From NCBI RefSeq assembly GCF_010548375.1, contig NZ_JAAGLY010000013.1, forward strand, positions 62,001 to 126,000: 64,000 bases of DNA, in the 5' to 3' direction. The notes below the pieces were generated by a model that worked only from the letters and a program-made list of their open reading frames with translations, was not told where the DNA came from and ran no database searches. Origin of the DNA: Streptomyces sp. SID13726 (GTDB lineage: Bacteria > Actinomycetota > Actinomycetes > Streptomycetales > Streptomycetaceae). Shown piece after piece: positions 7,494-18,549 of the stretch (positions are counted from its first letter, which is position 1; each line of letters starts with the position of its first letter). The translations under genes and the position numbers were made by a program.

Positions 7494-8500
7494 GCCGCCT
7501 CGACGGTCTCCGTCCCGCGTCGGGAGCCGTCCCCGTCCGTGTTCCGGCGGGAATCGATACGTGAGCGTGACGGCCAGCGCACGTCGTACGCCCAGCCGGC
7601 CAGCTCGAACCAGCGGATCAGCCGCGCCGAGGAGTCCACCTGCCCCCGCATCACCCCGTGCCGCGCCGACGTCGGGTCGGCATGGTGCAGGTTGTGCCAG
7701 GACTCACCGCAGGACAGCACCGCCAGCCACCACACGTTGCCCGAGCGGTCCCGCGACTTGAAGGGCCGCTTGCCGACCGCGTGGCAGATCGAGTTGATCG
7801 ACCAGGTCACGTGGTGCAGGAGGCAGACCCGGACCAGGGAACCCCAGAAGAAGCCGGTGAACGCGCCCCACCAGGACATCGTCACCAGACCGCCGATCAG
7901 GGCGGGCAGGGCGAGGGAGAGCATCGTCCACAGGAGGAACTGGCGGGAGATCGCCCGGATCGCCGGGTCCTTGATCAGGTCCGGCGCGTACTTGTCCTGC
8001 GGGGTCCGCTCCTCGTCGAACATCCAGCCGATGTGCGCCCACCACAGGCCCTTCATCAGCGCCGGGAGCGTCTCACCGAAGCGCCACGGCGAGTGCGGGT
8101 CGCCCTCGGCGTCGGAGAACTTGTGATGCTTGCGGTGGTCGGCGACCCAGCGGACCAGCGGGCCCTCGACCGCCATCGAACCGGCGAGCGCCAGCGCGAT
8201 CCGCAGCGGACGCTTCGCCTTGAAGGAACCGTGGGTGAAGTAGCGGTGGAAGCCGATCGTCACACCGTGACAGCCCAGGTAGTAGAAGAAGACCAGCAGA
8301 CCGAGGTCCAGCCAGCTCACGCCCCGGCCCCAGGCCAGCGGTACCGCCGCGAGGAGGGCCAGGAAGGGGACGACGATGAAGACGAGAAGGGCCAGCTGCT
8401 CGATGGACCCTTTGCTGTCGCCGCCGAGGGTCGCCGAGGAAGTGGGGGTGTCGTCGGGCGCCTTCGGGGCGTCTGCGATCACATCGGAGCGCGTGGTCAT
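7490..8500 (-). CDS. Acyl-CoA (delta-9-type) fatty acid desaturase
   Basis: A 336-residue integral-membrane di-iron desaturase. The three histidine boxes are present: HRYFTH, HRKHH and HNLHH, with hydrophobic segments before box 1 (LALLVFIVVPFLALLAAVPLAWG, LGLLVFFYYLGCHGVTIGF) and between boxes 2 and 3 (LLWTMLSLALPALIGGLVTM). The family inserts a cis double bond into saturated acyl chains, keeping membranes fluid. A ribosome site AGGGGA precedes the ATG. The TetR gene follows with overlapping start and stop. Two TACG-type palindromes lie about 90-110 bp upstream of the start. Confidence 0.93.
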   Translation of the reverse strand: MTTRSDVIADAPKAPDDTPTSSATLGGDSKGSIEQLALLVFIVVPFLALLAAVPLAWGRGVSWLDLGLLVFFYYLGCHGVTIGFHRYFTHGSFKAKRPLRIALALAGSMAVEGPLVRWVADHRKHHKFSDAEGDPHSPWRFGETLPALMKGLWWAHIGWMFDEERTPQDKYAPDLIKDPAIRAISRQFLLWTMLSLALPALIGGLVTMSWWGAFTGFFWGSLVRVCLLHHVTWSINSICHAVGKRPFKSRDRSGNVWWLAVLSCGESWHNLHHADPTSARHGVMRGQVDSSARLIRWFELAGWAYDVRWPSRSRIDSRRNTDGDGSRRGTETVEAA

Positions 8501-8580
8501 GGGCGTCCCCTGTGGGGTTCGAGGGTTGAGTCAGGTGCCGGGCTGCGGGAATCCTGCCCGGGTTCCGTTACAGCGGACCC

Positions 8581-8607
8581 TACGGTTCCGTAACCTACGG
8601 CGTCGTA
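8581..8607. promoter_or_regulatory. Candidate TetR operator upstream of the desaturase
   Basis: TACGG-TT-CCGTA (8581-8592) is a perfect inverted repeat and TACG-GCGT-CGTA (8596-8607) a second one; TTCCGTTAC at 8563-8571 repeats part of the motif. They lie in the 306-bp gap between the divergent desaturase and ppc genes, nearer the desaturase. The gap otherwise shows only the ppc ribosome site. Confidence 0.5.
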
Positions 8608-8806
8608 AGTATGGCAGTGCGTCGCCGTCTCACGGCAAGAGCCCAAAAGTCTGCGCGTCCGCATCGACACCTATCCTTGGAGTCGGTCGGACAGCGCGGT
8701 CCGCTCTGTTTTCTTCCCGGATGTCCGGCCCGTATGCGGCGGCTGCCGCACGACCGGCCTCCGGGTTCCCTCCAGACGAGCTTCAACACTGCAAGGAGCC
8801 GCACCT

Positions 8807-11548
<2,742 letters not shown>

Positions 11549-11555
11549 CGTCACG

Positions 11556-11589
11556 CGCGGTGATCTGGCCGGACGGTCAGATCACCGCG
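11556..11589. terminator. Bidirectional terminator hairpin after ppc
   Basis: CGCGGTGATCTG (11556-11567) pairs perfectly with CAGATCACCGCG (11578-11589) around a 10-nt loop. The right arm includes the last codons of the convergent membrane-protein gene. Confidence 0.8.
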
Positions 11590-12074
11590 AAGGCCGCCGT
11601 GAGCAGCGCGACCCCGGCCCCGGCCAGCACCCACGCGGCCCGCGTCCTGCGCAGCCCGCCCGCCACCACCACGGAGGCGAGCAGCAGCGCCCCGCCCATC
11701 GGCACCCAGGAATACAGCACACCCGCGGGCCCGGACCGTACGACGTCGTCGGTGCCCGGCTTCACGACCACCGTGTAGGTCCGGCCCTGCCGCACCGCCA
11801 CCGACTTCTCGATGACGGCCCGCTCACGCGCCTCGGAGCCGTGGGACAGCGGGGTGTACGGGCCGCTGCACTCGTCCGCCGAACAGCGCGCCACCTCGAT
11901 AGTGCCGCGCTCCCGGCCCTTGGTCAGCATCACGTACTGCGCGCTGCCCCAGGACGCCCACACCCCGGCGATCAGGATCAGCACCGCGACCGTGCCCATC
12001 GCCGCCAGCCGTCCGAACCGCAGGGCGGCGGCCGAGGTCTGGCGGGAGGTGGTGGCAGGCATGGCCGGGATCAT
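11577..12074 (-). CDS. Small membrane protein of unknown function
   Basis: A 165-residue protein with an N-terminal helix (residues about 24-43, MGTVAVLILIAGVWASW), an extracytoplasmic region with two cysteines close together (ARCSADECSG), and a C-terminal hairpin of two hydrophobic helices (VPMGGALLLASVVVAGGL and AAWVLAGAGVALLTAAFAV). The YTVVVKPGTDDV segment looks like a small beta domain. No family is recognised. It lies 3' of pth on the same strand with 53 bp between them but is upstream of it in transcription order, so it may be the first gene of the pth-L25 side or stand alone. The ATG at 12062 is an alternative start. Confidence 0.65.
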   Translation of the reverse strand: MIPAMPATTSRQTSAAALRFGRLAAMGTVAVLILIAGVWASWGSAQYVMLTKGRERGTIEVARCSADECSGPYTPLSHGSEARERAVIEKSVAVRQGRTYTVVVKPGTDDVVRSGPAGVLYSWVPMGGALLLASVVVAGGLRRTRAAWVLAGAGVALLTAAFAVI

Positions 12075-12127
12075 TGGCCATGGCGCTGCGCGGGGTCAAC
12101 TCGGGCCCGTCCCGGTGGGCTGACAAG

Positions 12128-12724
12128 TCAGGAGTTGTACGTGCTTTGCGCCCGCTCCAGGCCCTCGGTCACCAGCGCCTCGACGGCGTCGGCCGCCCGG
12201 TCCACGAAGTAGTCGAGCTCCTTGCGCTCGCTCGACGAGAAGTCCTTCAGCACGAAGTCCGCGACCTGCATACGGCCCGGAGGGCGCCCGATGCCGAACC
12301 GCACCCGGTGGTAGTCCGCGCCGAACGCCTTCGTCATCGACTTCAGGCCGTTGTGGCCGTTGTCGCCGCCGCCCAGCTTCAGCCGCAGGACGCCGTAGTC
12401 GATGTCCAGCTCGTCGTGGACCGCCACGATGTTCGCGACCGGCGCCTTGTAGAAGTCCTTGAGGGCGTTCACCGGCCCGCCGGACAGGTTCATGAACGAC
12501 ATCGGCTTGGCCAGGATCACCCGCCGGTTGGCCGGTCCGGGCGGACCGATCCGCCCCTCGACGACCTGCGCCTGCGCCTTCCCGGCCCGCTTGAACCGGC
12601 CCCCGATCCGCTCCGCGAGCAGATCGGCGACCATGAAGCCGACGTTGTGCCGGTTGGCCGCGTACTCGGGCCCCGGGTTGCCCAGGCCCACGATCAGCCA
12701 GGGCCCGTTGGCATCGGTCGTCAC
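12128..12724 (-). CDS. pth: Peptidyl-tRNA hydrolase
   Basis: Recycles peptidyl-tRNAs dropped from ribosomes by hydrolysing the ester bond. It has 198 residues, the normal length. The signatures WLIVGLGNPGPEYAANRHNVGFMVAD (with the catalytic His in NRHNVG), KPMSFMNLSGGPV, VHDELDIDYGVLRLKLGGGDNGHNGLKS (catalytic Asp) and RVRFGIGRPPG are all present. It follows rplY by 76 bp on the same strand, an order common in actinobacteria (prs-rplY-pth). Confidence 0.97.
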   Translation of the reverse strand: MTTDANGPWLIVGLGNPGPEYAANRHNVGFMVADLLAERIGGRFKRAGKAQAQVVEGRIGPPGPANRRVILAKPMSFMNLSGGPVNALKDFYKAPVANIVAVHDELDIDYGVLRLKLGGGDNGHNGLKSMTKAFGADYHRVRFGIGRPPGRMQVADFVLKDFSSSERKELDYFVDRAADAVEALVTEGLERAQSTYNS

Positions 12725-12800
12725 GTCCGTGTCTCCTTCATGAGCGCCGGCCGCCGCCCCCGGAGGGAGCGACGGCCGACAACCGGGATTCCGGGGTGGA

Positions 12801-13385
12801 TCAGGCCTCGGTGGCCTCGGCCTCGCCGTCCGCGGGGGCCTCCTCCGCCTGGGCGGCCAGGACCTGGAGGACGACCGCGTCCTCGTCGGTCACCAGCGTG
12901 GTGCCCTTGGGCAGCGGGATGTCCTTGGCGAGGATCGAGGCGCCGGCCTCCAGGCCCGCGATGGAGACGGTGACCGACTCCGGGATGTGCGTGGCCTCGG
13001 CCTCGACGTTCAGCGTGCTCAGCACGTGCTCGAGCAGGTAGGCGCCCGGCGCGAGCTCGCCCTCGGTGTGGACGTAGACCTCGACGTTGACCTTCTCGCC
13101 GCGCTTCACCAGGAGCAGGTCGACGTGCTCGAGGAAGCCCTTGATCGCGTCGCGCTGCACGGCCTTCGGGATCGCCAGCTGGGTCTTGCCCTCGATGTCC
13201 AGGGTCAGCAGGACGTTCGGGGTGCGCAGGGCGAGCTGGAGCTCGTGGCCCGGCAGCGTGATGTGGACCGGCTCGGCACCGTGGCCGTAGACCACGGCGG
13301 GAACCTTGCTGTCACGGCGGATGCGGCGGGCGGCGCCCTTGCCGAACTCGGTGCGGGTCTCGGCGGCGAGCTTGATGTCGGCCAT
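12801..13385 (-). CDS. rplY: 50S ribosomal protein L25, general stress protein Ctc
   Basis: A 194-residue two-domain L25/Ctc protein that binds 5S rRNA. The N-terminal L25 domain begins ADIKLAAETRTEFGKGAARRIRRDSKVPAVVYG, as in TL5/CTC proteins, and residues about 95-180 form the C-terminal beta domain found in the long Ctc type. The tail is acidic and Ala/Glu-rich. The ATG at 13385 is chosen over one two codons upstream because GGAGTG lies about six bases before it. It sits between prs and pth, its usual place. Confidence 0.95.
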   Translation of the reverse strand: MADIKLAAETRTEFGKGAARRIRRDSKVPAVVYGHGAEPVHITLPGHELQLALRTPNVLLTLDIEGKTQLAIPKAVQRDAIKGFLEHVDLLLVKRGEKVNVEVYVHTEGELAPGAYLLEHVLSTLNVEAEATHIPESVTVSIAGLEAGASILAKDIPLPKGTTLVTDEDAVVLQVLAAQAEEAPADGEAEATEA

Positions 13386-13464
13386 GGTCACTCCTCGTAG
13401 AACAGTCGGGGAAGGTGGTCACCCGGCCAAACAATCGGCCTGCTACGAAGAGCGCGTCGATAAC

Positions 13465-13479
13465 GGAGGCGTGGCCTCC
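13465..13479 (-). terminator. Short hairpin in the prs-rplY gap
   Basis: GGAGGC (13465-13470), GTG loop, GCCTCC (13474-13479), about 80 bp downstream of prs. It could end or attenuate the prs transcript. The rest of the 170-bp gap shows only the L25 ribosome site. Confidence 0.35.
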
Positions 13480-13555
13480 CTCGCCGAGCAACTCAAGGAG
13501 TGTACTCGGCGGCGGAGGCCACTGAAAAATCGATCATGCAGAACCGTTTTGCGAC

Positions 13556-14536
13556 CTACTGCTCGTCGAAGAGGCTGGTCACGGACCCGTCCTCGAAGAC
13601 CTCGCGCACCGCGCTCGCGATCGTCGGGGCGATCGACAGCACCGTGATCTTGTCCAGGTCACGGCTCAGCTCACCCGGCGTCGGCAGGGTGTTCGTGAAC
13701 ACGAACTCGCTCACCCGGGAGTTCTTCAGCCGGTCGGCGGCGGGACCCGACAGCACACCGTGCGTGGCGGTCACGATGACGTCCTCGGCGCCGTGCGCGA
13801 ACAGGGCGTCGGCCGCCGCGCAGATGGTGCCACCGGTGTCGATCATGTCGTCGACCAGCACACACACCCGGCCCTTGACCTCGCCGACCACCTCGTGGAC
13901 GGTCACCTGGTTCGCCACGTCCTTGTCGCGCCGCTTGTGCACGATCGCGAGGGGCGCACCGAGCCGGTCGCACCAGCGGTCCGCGACCCGCACCCGGCCC
14001 GCGTCGGGGGACACCACCGTCAGCTTGCTCCGGTCGACCTTCGCGCCCACGTAGTCCGCCAGCAGTGGAAGCGCGAAGAGGTGGTCGACGGGGCCGTCGA
14101 AGAAGCCCTGGATCTGGTCCGTGTGCAGATCCACCGTGAGGATCCGGTCCGCACCCGCCGTCTTCATCAGATCGGCGATCAGCCGCGCCGAGATCGGCTC
14201 ACGGCCACGGTGCTTCTTGTCCTGCCGCGCATAGCCGTAGAACGGCACGATCACGGTGATCGAGCGGGCCGACGCGCGCTTCAGGGCGTCGATCATGATC
14301 AACTGCTCCATGATCCACTGGTTGATCGGAGCCGTGTGGCTCTGGATCACGAAGCAGTCCGCACCGCGCGCCGACTCCTGGTAGCGGACGTAGATCTCGC
14401 CGTTCGCGAAGTCGAAGGCCTTGGTCGGAACGACCCCGACCCCCAGCTGCAGGGCGACCTCCTCGGCAAGCTCGGGGTGGGCGCGGCCGGAGAAGAACAT
14501 CATCTTCTTCTCGCCGGTCGTCTTGATCCCGGTCAC
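13556..14536 (-). CDS. prs: Ribose-phosphate pyrophosphokinase
   Basis: Makes PRPP from ribose-5-phosphate and ATP for purine, pyrimidine, His and Trp synthesis. It has 326 residues. The class I signatures are FSGRAHPELAEEVA, FANGEIYVRYQESARGADCFVIQS, the DLHTDQIQGFFD PRPP-synthase motif and the PRPP-binding loop VCVLVDDMIDTGGT. GAGGAGA lies about nine bases before the GTG start. It lies just downstream of glmU on the same strand (78-bp gap), a conserved actinobacterial pair linking nucleotide and cell-wall precursor supply. Confidence 0.97.
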   Translation of the reverse strand: MTGIKTTGEKKMMFFSGRAHPELAEEVALQLGVGVVPTKAFDFANGEIYVRYQESARGADCFVIQSHTAPINQWIMEQLIMIDALKRASARSITVIVPFYGYARQDKKHRGREPISARLIADLMKTAGADRILTVDLHTDQIQGFFDGPVDHLFALPLLADYVGAKVDRSKLTVVSPDAGRVRVADRWCDRLGAPLAIVHKRRDKDVANQVTVHEVVGEVKGRVCVLVDDMIDTGGTICAAADALFAHGAEDVIVTATHGVLSGPAADRLKNSRVSEFVFTNTLPTPGELSRDLDKITVLSIAPTIASAVREVFEDGSVTSLFDEQ

Positions 14537-14614
14537 AGCACTGTCTCCTCAGAGGTGTCTACAGCGGGGTGTGCACTTATCACGGTACGACGACTTTGGC
14601 GCACCTGTTTCCGG

Positions 14615-16063
14615 TCAGTCCTCGCGCTCCTGCTGGCCAGCGGCCGCCTCGGCGGCCTTCGCCGCCGCGCTCCCCGGACGCTTGCGGGCCACCCAGCCCT
14701 CGATATTCCGCTGCTGGCCACGGGCCACGGCCAGCGAACCGGGCGGCACATCCTTGGTGATCACGGACCCCGCCGCGGTGTACGAGCCGTCCCCGACCGT
14801 GACAGGAGCCACAAACATGTTGTCCGAACCCGTACGGCAATGCGACCCGACGGTGGTGTGGTGCTTGTCCTGTCCGTCGTAGTTCACGAACACGCTCGCG
14901 GCACCGATGTTGGTGTACTCGCCGATCGTGGCGTCCCCGACATAGGAGAGGTGCGGGACCTTCGTCCCCTCGCCGATCTGCGCGTTCTTCGTCTCGACGT
15001 ACGTCCCGATCTTGCCCTTCGCACCCAGCCGGGTACCGGGACGGAGATAGGCGTACGGCCCCACGGAGGCGCCGGCCCCGACATGGGCGCCGTCGGCGAC
15101 GGTGTTGTCGACCCGGGCCCCGGCCTCGACGACCGTGTCCTTGAGGCGGCTGTTGGGGCCGACCTCCGCGCCCTCGCCGACATGCGTGGCGCCGTGCAGC
15201 TGCGTGCCCGGGTGCACGACGGCGTCCCGGCCGAAGGTGACGGTGACGTCGACCCACGTGGTGGCCGGGTCGATCACGGTGACCCCGGAGAGCATCGCGT
15301 CGGTCAGCAACCGGTCGTTGAGGATGCGCCGCGCCTCGGAGAGCTGCACCCGGTTGTTGATCCCGGCGATCTCACGGTGGTCCCCGGCGACGGACGCGCC
15401 CACCCGGTGCCCGGCCTCGCGGAGGATGCCGAGGACGTCCGTCAGGTACTCCTCGCCCTGGGAGTTGTCGGTGCGCACCTTGCCGAGCGCGTCGGCCAGC
15501 AGCTGCCCGTCGAAGGCGAAGACACCCGAGTTGATCTCCCGGATCGCCCGCTGCGTCGCGGAGGCGTCCTTGTGCTCGACGATCGCGGTCACGGCACCGG
15601 AGGCGCCGTCCCGCACGATCCGGCCGTACCCGGTCGCGTCCGGCACCTCGGCGGTCAGCACGGTGACCGCGTTGCCGTCCCCGGAGTGCGTGGCGGCAAG
15701 GGCGTTGAGGGTGTCGCCGGTCAGCAGGGGAGTGTCCCCGCACACCACGACGACGGTCCCGTCGACCGGGCCCCCCAGCTCCTCCAGGGCCATCCGTACG
15801 GCGTGCCCGGTGCCGTTCTGCTGCGCCTGCACCGCGGTGCGCACCCCGGCGTCCACGTCGGCGAGGTGCGCGACGACCTTCTCCCGGGCGTGCCCCACCA
15901 CGACGACGAGGTTCTCGGGGTCCAACTCACGGGCCGCGGCGAGCACATGCCCTACCAGGCTGCGGCCGCACAGCTCATGCAGGACCTTGGGTGTGGCCGA
16001 CTTCATACGGGTGCCCTCACCCGCTGCGAGAACGACGACGGCGGCCGGGCGAATGGCGCTCAC
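14615..16063 (-). CDS. glmU: Bifunctional GlmU: glucosamine-1-phosphate acetyltransferase and N-acetylglucosamine-1-phosphate uridyltransferase
   Basis: Makes UDP-GlcNAc for peptidoglycan in two steps. Residues 1 to about 240 are the uridyltransferase domain with VVVLAAGEGTRMKSATPKVLHELCGR and CGDTPLL; residues about 260-460 are a left-handed beta-helix acetyltransferase domain with hexapeptide repeats (for example IGEYTNIGAASVFVNYDGQDKHHTTVGSH, where the catalytic His region lies). At 482 residues it is full length; a short charged tail ends the protein. It is the first gene of glmU-prs and is preceded by the tRNA-Gln region. Confidence 0.97.
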   Translation of the reverse strand: MSAIRPAAVVVLAAGEGTRMKSATPKVLHELCGRSLVGHVLAAARELDPENLVVVVGHAREKVVAHLADVDAGVRTAVQAQQNGTGHAVRMALEELGGPVDGTVVVVCGDTPLLTGDTLNALAATHSGDGNAVTVLTAEVPDATGYGRIVRDGASGAVTAIVEHKDASATQRAIREINSGVFAFDGQLLADALGKVRTDNSQGEEYLTDVLGILREAGHRVGASVAGDHREIAGINNRVQLSEARRILNDRLLTDAMLSGVTVIDPATTWVDVTVTFGRDAVVHPGTQLHGATHVGEGAEVGPNSRLKDTVVEAGARVDNTVADGAHVGAGASVGPYAYLRPGTRLGAKGKIGTYVETKNAQIGEGTKVPHLSYVGDATIGEYTNIGAASVFVNYDGQDKHHTTVGSHCRTGSDNMFVAPVTVGDGSYTAAGSVITKDVPPGSLAVARGQQRNIEGWVARKRPGSAAAKAAEAAAGQQERED

Positions 16064-16139
16064 GGGATGCCCTTCGGCTGTGGAGGGGGTGGGGTGACAT
16101 CCGCAGGATACCGGGGCGTTTCGTGGGGGACATGAGAGC

Positions 16140-16171
16140 GGGCCCTGACAGTGCTGTCACTGTCAGGGCCC
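16140..16171. terminator. Terminator hairpin downstream of tRNA-Gln
   Basis: GGGCCCTGACAG (16140-16151) pairs perfectly with CTGTCAGGGCCC (16160-16171), 8-nt loop. It begins 14 bp after the 3' end of the tRNA gene and separates it from glmU. Confidence 0.8.
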
Positions 16172-16184
16172 AACCGAACAATTG

Positions 16185-16255
16185 CTCCCGGGGGAGGACT
16201 CGAACCCCCATACTCTGAACCAAAATCAGACGTCTTGCCCTTAGACGACCCGGGA
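16185..16255 (-). tRNA. tRNA-Gln (anticodon TTG)
   Basis: On the minus strand a 71-nt cloverleaf is readable: acceptor TCCCGGG/CCCGGGA, D arm GTC-TAAGGGCAA-GAC, anticodon stem TCTGA/TCAGA with loop TTTTGGT (anticodon TTG, reading CAA/CAG), variable GTAT, T arm GGGGG-TTCGAGT-CCTCC, discriminator G. CCA is not fully encoded (next bases are CA). The gene directly upstream on the same strand ends 7 bp before the tRNA, so the tRNA may be processed from a longer transcript. Confidence 0.95.
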
Positions 16256-16261
16256 TTACCG

Positions 16262-17044
16262 CTATGCCCGATTTTGTCGATCGGATGCGGTTGCAGCACC
16301 TACTATGCCGTACCACCAGCCTTCGATGCGACGGTACAGGTCTGCGCTCTGCCGCACGGTGACTGCGAGGCATCCCTGGTAACTGTCCCCGGTGTTCTTG
16401 CGCACGGTCTTCGGGTTGTGTCGCTTCAGGGTTGTCTTGCCGAAGGAGTGGCGGTCCGCTTCCACCAGATCCGCCCAGTAGTTCTCCGCTGCTGCGACGT
16501 CGGCCGATTCGTGGATCATCACGTGGAACCGGATGTGGGGTTTGTCCTTCGTGCCCTCGGCCCAATAGAGGCCGACCCCGACGAGGAATAACTCTCGGTC
16601 GGTCATGACGCCGATCTCCGCGCCGGCCTCGGCCTTACGTTGCTTGCGCGCCTCTTCCCGGGTGCGCAGCGTGGCTTCCCAACCTCGCCGGGCGATCGCT
16701 GCTGCTTCTTCGGATGTGCGCTTGCGTTCCGGCTTCGGCAGGTCCCTTACCCACAACGAGATCGAACTCTTGGAGCACCCCAACTCCACCTGGATCTGGT
16801 CGTACGTCCAGCCCTGGAGGCGGAGTTCTCGTGCCTTGTCTCTCAGGTCGTCCTTCGAGTTCGGTCGTTTCGTCCACTCCGGAGGGGGCTCGCCCTCCAG
16901 GAGCCGATTGAGGATGTCGTTGTTGTCGACGTGTAGTCGGTCGCGGATCTGGCGTCGGCTCAGGCCGGCCCGCCGCAAGGCGAGCGCCTGTTCCCGCAGC
17001 CCCTCGAAATCCGCGTACTTGCCAGATGGATGTGCCATGGACAT
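16262..17044 (-). CDS. HTH and LAGLIDADG-like protein beside tRNA-Gln, probably internally shortened
   Basis: A 260-residue protein (from the ATG at 17044; ATG 17038 is equally possible). Residues about 8-110 carry two HTH-like stretches (LRRAGLSRRQIRDRLHVDN and LRLQGWTYDQIQVELGCSKSSISLWVRD). From residue about 145 it reads DRELFLVGVGLYWAEGTKDKPH, the LYWAEG motif of a LAGLIDADG-like endonuclease-related family, and ends with TTLKRHNPKTVRKNTGD and SADLYRRIEGWWYGIVGAA. In relatives I recall, some 40 residues lie between the YWAEGTKDKP motif and the MIHES segment; here they are nearly absent, suggesting an in-frame deletion. A rare TTA codon (16589-16591) and lower GC than neighbours point to transfer. 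Function unknown. Confidence 0.7.
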   Translation of the reverse strand: MSMAHPSGKYADFEGLREQALALRRAGLSRRQIRDRLHVDNNDILNRLLEGEPPPEWTKRPNSKDDLRDKARELRLQGWTYDQIQVELGCSKSSISLWVRDLPKPERKRTSEEAAAIARRGWEATLRTREEARKQRKAEAGAEIGVMTDRELFLVGVGLYWAEGTKDKPHIRFHVMIHESADVAAAENYWADLVEADRHSFGKTTLKRHNPKTVRKNTGDSYQGCLAVTVRQSADLYRRIEGWWYGIVGAATASDRQNRA

Positions 17045-17193
17045 ACCGTCCGGACGGAATTGGATCTTCCGGGGTCGAACGGCGTGCGATTCAGTAGTTC
17101 GAGGGATGCCGGGTGGTTTCGTGGTCGGTCGGTCACGGGATGTGGTGTAGGCCAGTCGTCGAAAGTCACCGGAAATCCGGCGCGGGCCGCCCG

Positions 17194-17199
17194 TAGGCT
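17194..17199 (+). promoter_or_regulatory. Probable -10 box of a leaderless promoter (TAGGCT)
   Basis: TAGGCT ends six bases before the ATG at 17206; transcription would begin on the start codon. GGAGG also lies within those six bases, so a leadered mRNA from further upstream is possible. Confidence 0.5.
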
Positions 17200-17205
17200 G
17201 GAGGC

Positions 17206-18513
17206 ATGACCACGACGGGGGAAGACACCGCGGCGGCCCGGCCAGGGCCGTGGTGGTGGACACGGTGGCGCAGTGCGGTACTGGACGTCGGGCTCGCTTC
17301 GGCGTCCGCGGTGGAGTGCGCGTTCGAGGGGATCCGGTTCGCGGAGGACGCCGGGATCCCGATGGCCGCGGGGATCGTGTTCGGGGTGCTCGCCGGTTCG
17401 GTGCTGGTCGTCCGGCGCAAGTGGCCGATCGCCGTCGTGCTCGTCTCGATCGCGATCACCCCGGCCCAGATGGGCTACCTCATGGGCATCGTCGGTCTGT
17501 ACACCCTGGCCGCCTCCGAACTGCCCCGCCGGATCATCGGCTCGCTCGCGGGCATGTCGCTCGTCGGGATGCTGATCGTGATGTTCGTCCGGGTACGACA
17601 GGACATCTCACGCGGCGAACTGGACCTGGGCGACTGGTTCGTGCCGTTCGCGTCCATCACCACCGCGATCGGCATGACCGCCCCGCCGCTGCTGCTCGGG
17701 CTGTACGTGGGGGCCAGGCGCCGGCTCATGGAGAGCCTCAGGGAGCGGGCCGACAGCCTGGAGCGGGAGCTCCAGCTGCTCGCCGAGCGGGCCGAGGAGC
17801 GCGCGGAGTGGGCGCGGAACGAGGAGCGGACCCGGATCGCGCGGGAGATGCACGACGTCGTCGCGCACCGGGTGAGCCTGATGGTCGTGCACGCGGCCGC
17901 GCTCCAGGCGGTCGCCCGCAAGGACCCCGAGAAGGCCGTGAAGAACGCGGCCCTCGTGGGGGACATGGGGCGGCAGGCGTTGACCGAGCTGCGCGAGATG
18001 CTCGGGGTGCTGCGCAGCGGGGACGGGTTCGACCGGCGGGAGCGGGCCGCGGTGCCGCTGGTCGCGGTCGGGGTGGCCGCCGCCGCGGCTGCCTCGCGGG
18101 CCGTGGAGGAGACGGACGGGCCGTGTCTGGAGGACCTGGACACGCTGATCGGGCAGTCGGCGGCGGCCGGGATGGTCGTGGACCTGTCCGTCGAGGGGGA
18201 CGCGCGCGCGTACGCCGCGGAGATCGAGCAGACCGCGTTCCGGGTGGTGCAGGAGGCGTTGACGAACGTCCACAAGCACGCGGCGGGCGCGAAGACGCAC
18301 GTACGGCTGGCGCACCGGGTCTCGGAGATCGCCATGCAGGTGGAGAACGACGCCCCGCCGGAGGTCCCCTCCCTCGCCTCGGCCCGCCTGCCCTCGGGCG
18401 GCAACGGCCTGGTGGGGATGAAGGAGCGCGTCTCCGCCCTGGGCGGCGTGTTCGTGTCGGGGCCCACGGAGGCGGGGGGCTTTCGGGTGTCGGCGGTCAT
18501 TCCGGCGGCTTGA
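17206..18513 (+). CDS. Orphan sensor histidine kinase, DesK/NarX type
   Basis: A 435-residue membrane kinase. Hydrophobic segments at about residues 22-45, 48-65, 70-85, 88-105, 112-128 and 150-175 give a compact membrane sensor without a large outside loop. A coiled stretch (LRERADSLERELQLLAERAEER) leads into the HisKA_3 dimerisation helix RTRIAREMHDVVAHRVSLMV, with phospho-His216. The ATPase domain has QEALTNVHKHA (N box) and GGNGLVGMKERVSALGG (G box). It phosphorylates LuxR-type regulators, but none is adjacent; the orphan regulator at 3940 is a conceivable but untested partner. Confidence 0.92.
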   Translation: MTTTGEDTAAARPGPWWWTRWRSAVLDVGLASASAVECAFEGIRFAEDAGIPMAAGIVFGVLAGSVLVVRRKWPIAVVLVSIAITPAQMGYLMGIVGLYTLAASELPRRIIGSLAGMSLVGMLIVMFVRVRQDISRGELDLGDWFVPFASITTAIGMTAPPLLLGLYVGARRRLMESLRERADSLERELQLLAERAEERAEWARNEERTRIAREMHDVVAHRVSLMVVHAAALQAVARKDPEKAVKNAALVGDMGRQALTELREMLGVLRSGDGFDRRERAAVPLVAVGVAAAAAASRAVEETDGPCLEDLDTLIGQSAAAGMVVDLSVEGDARAYAAEIEQTAFRVVQEALTNVHKHAAGAKTHVRLAHRVSEIAMQVENDAPPEVPSLASARLPSGGNGLVGMKERVSALGGVFVSGPTEAGGFRVSAVIPAA

Positions 18514-18549
18514 AGGCGGGGAGTGGCTGCGGGCGGGGGGTGATGTCGG

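Noticed and set aside
16185..17044. Prophage or integrative element at tRNA-Gln
   Set aside because: Only one foreign-looking gene lies beside the tRNA; no integrase, no repeated tRNA 3' end, and the gene is at the 5' side.
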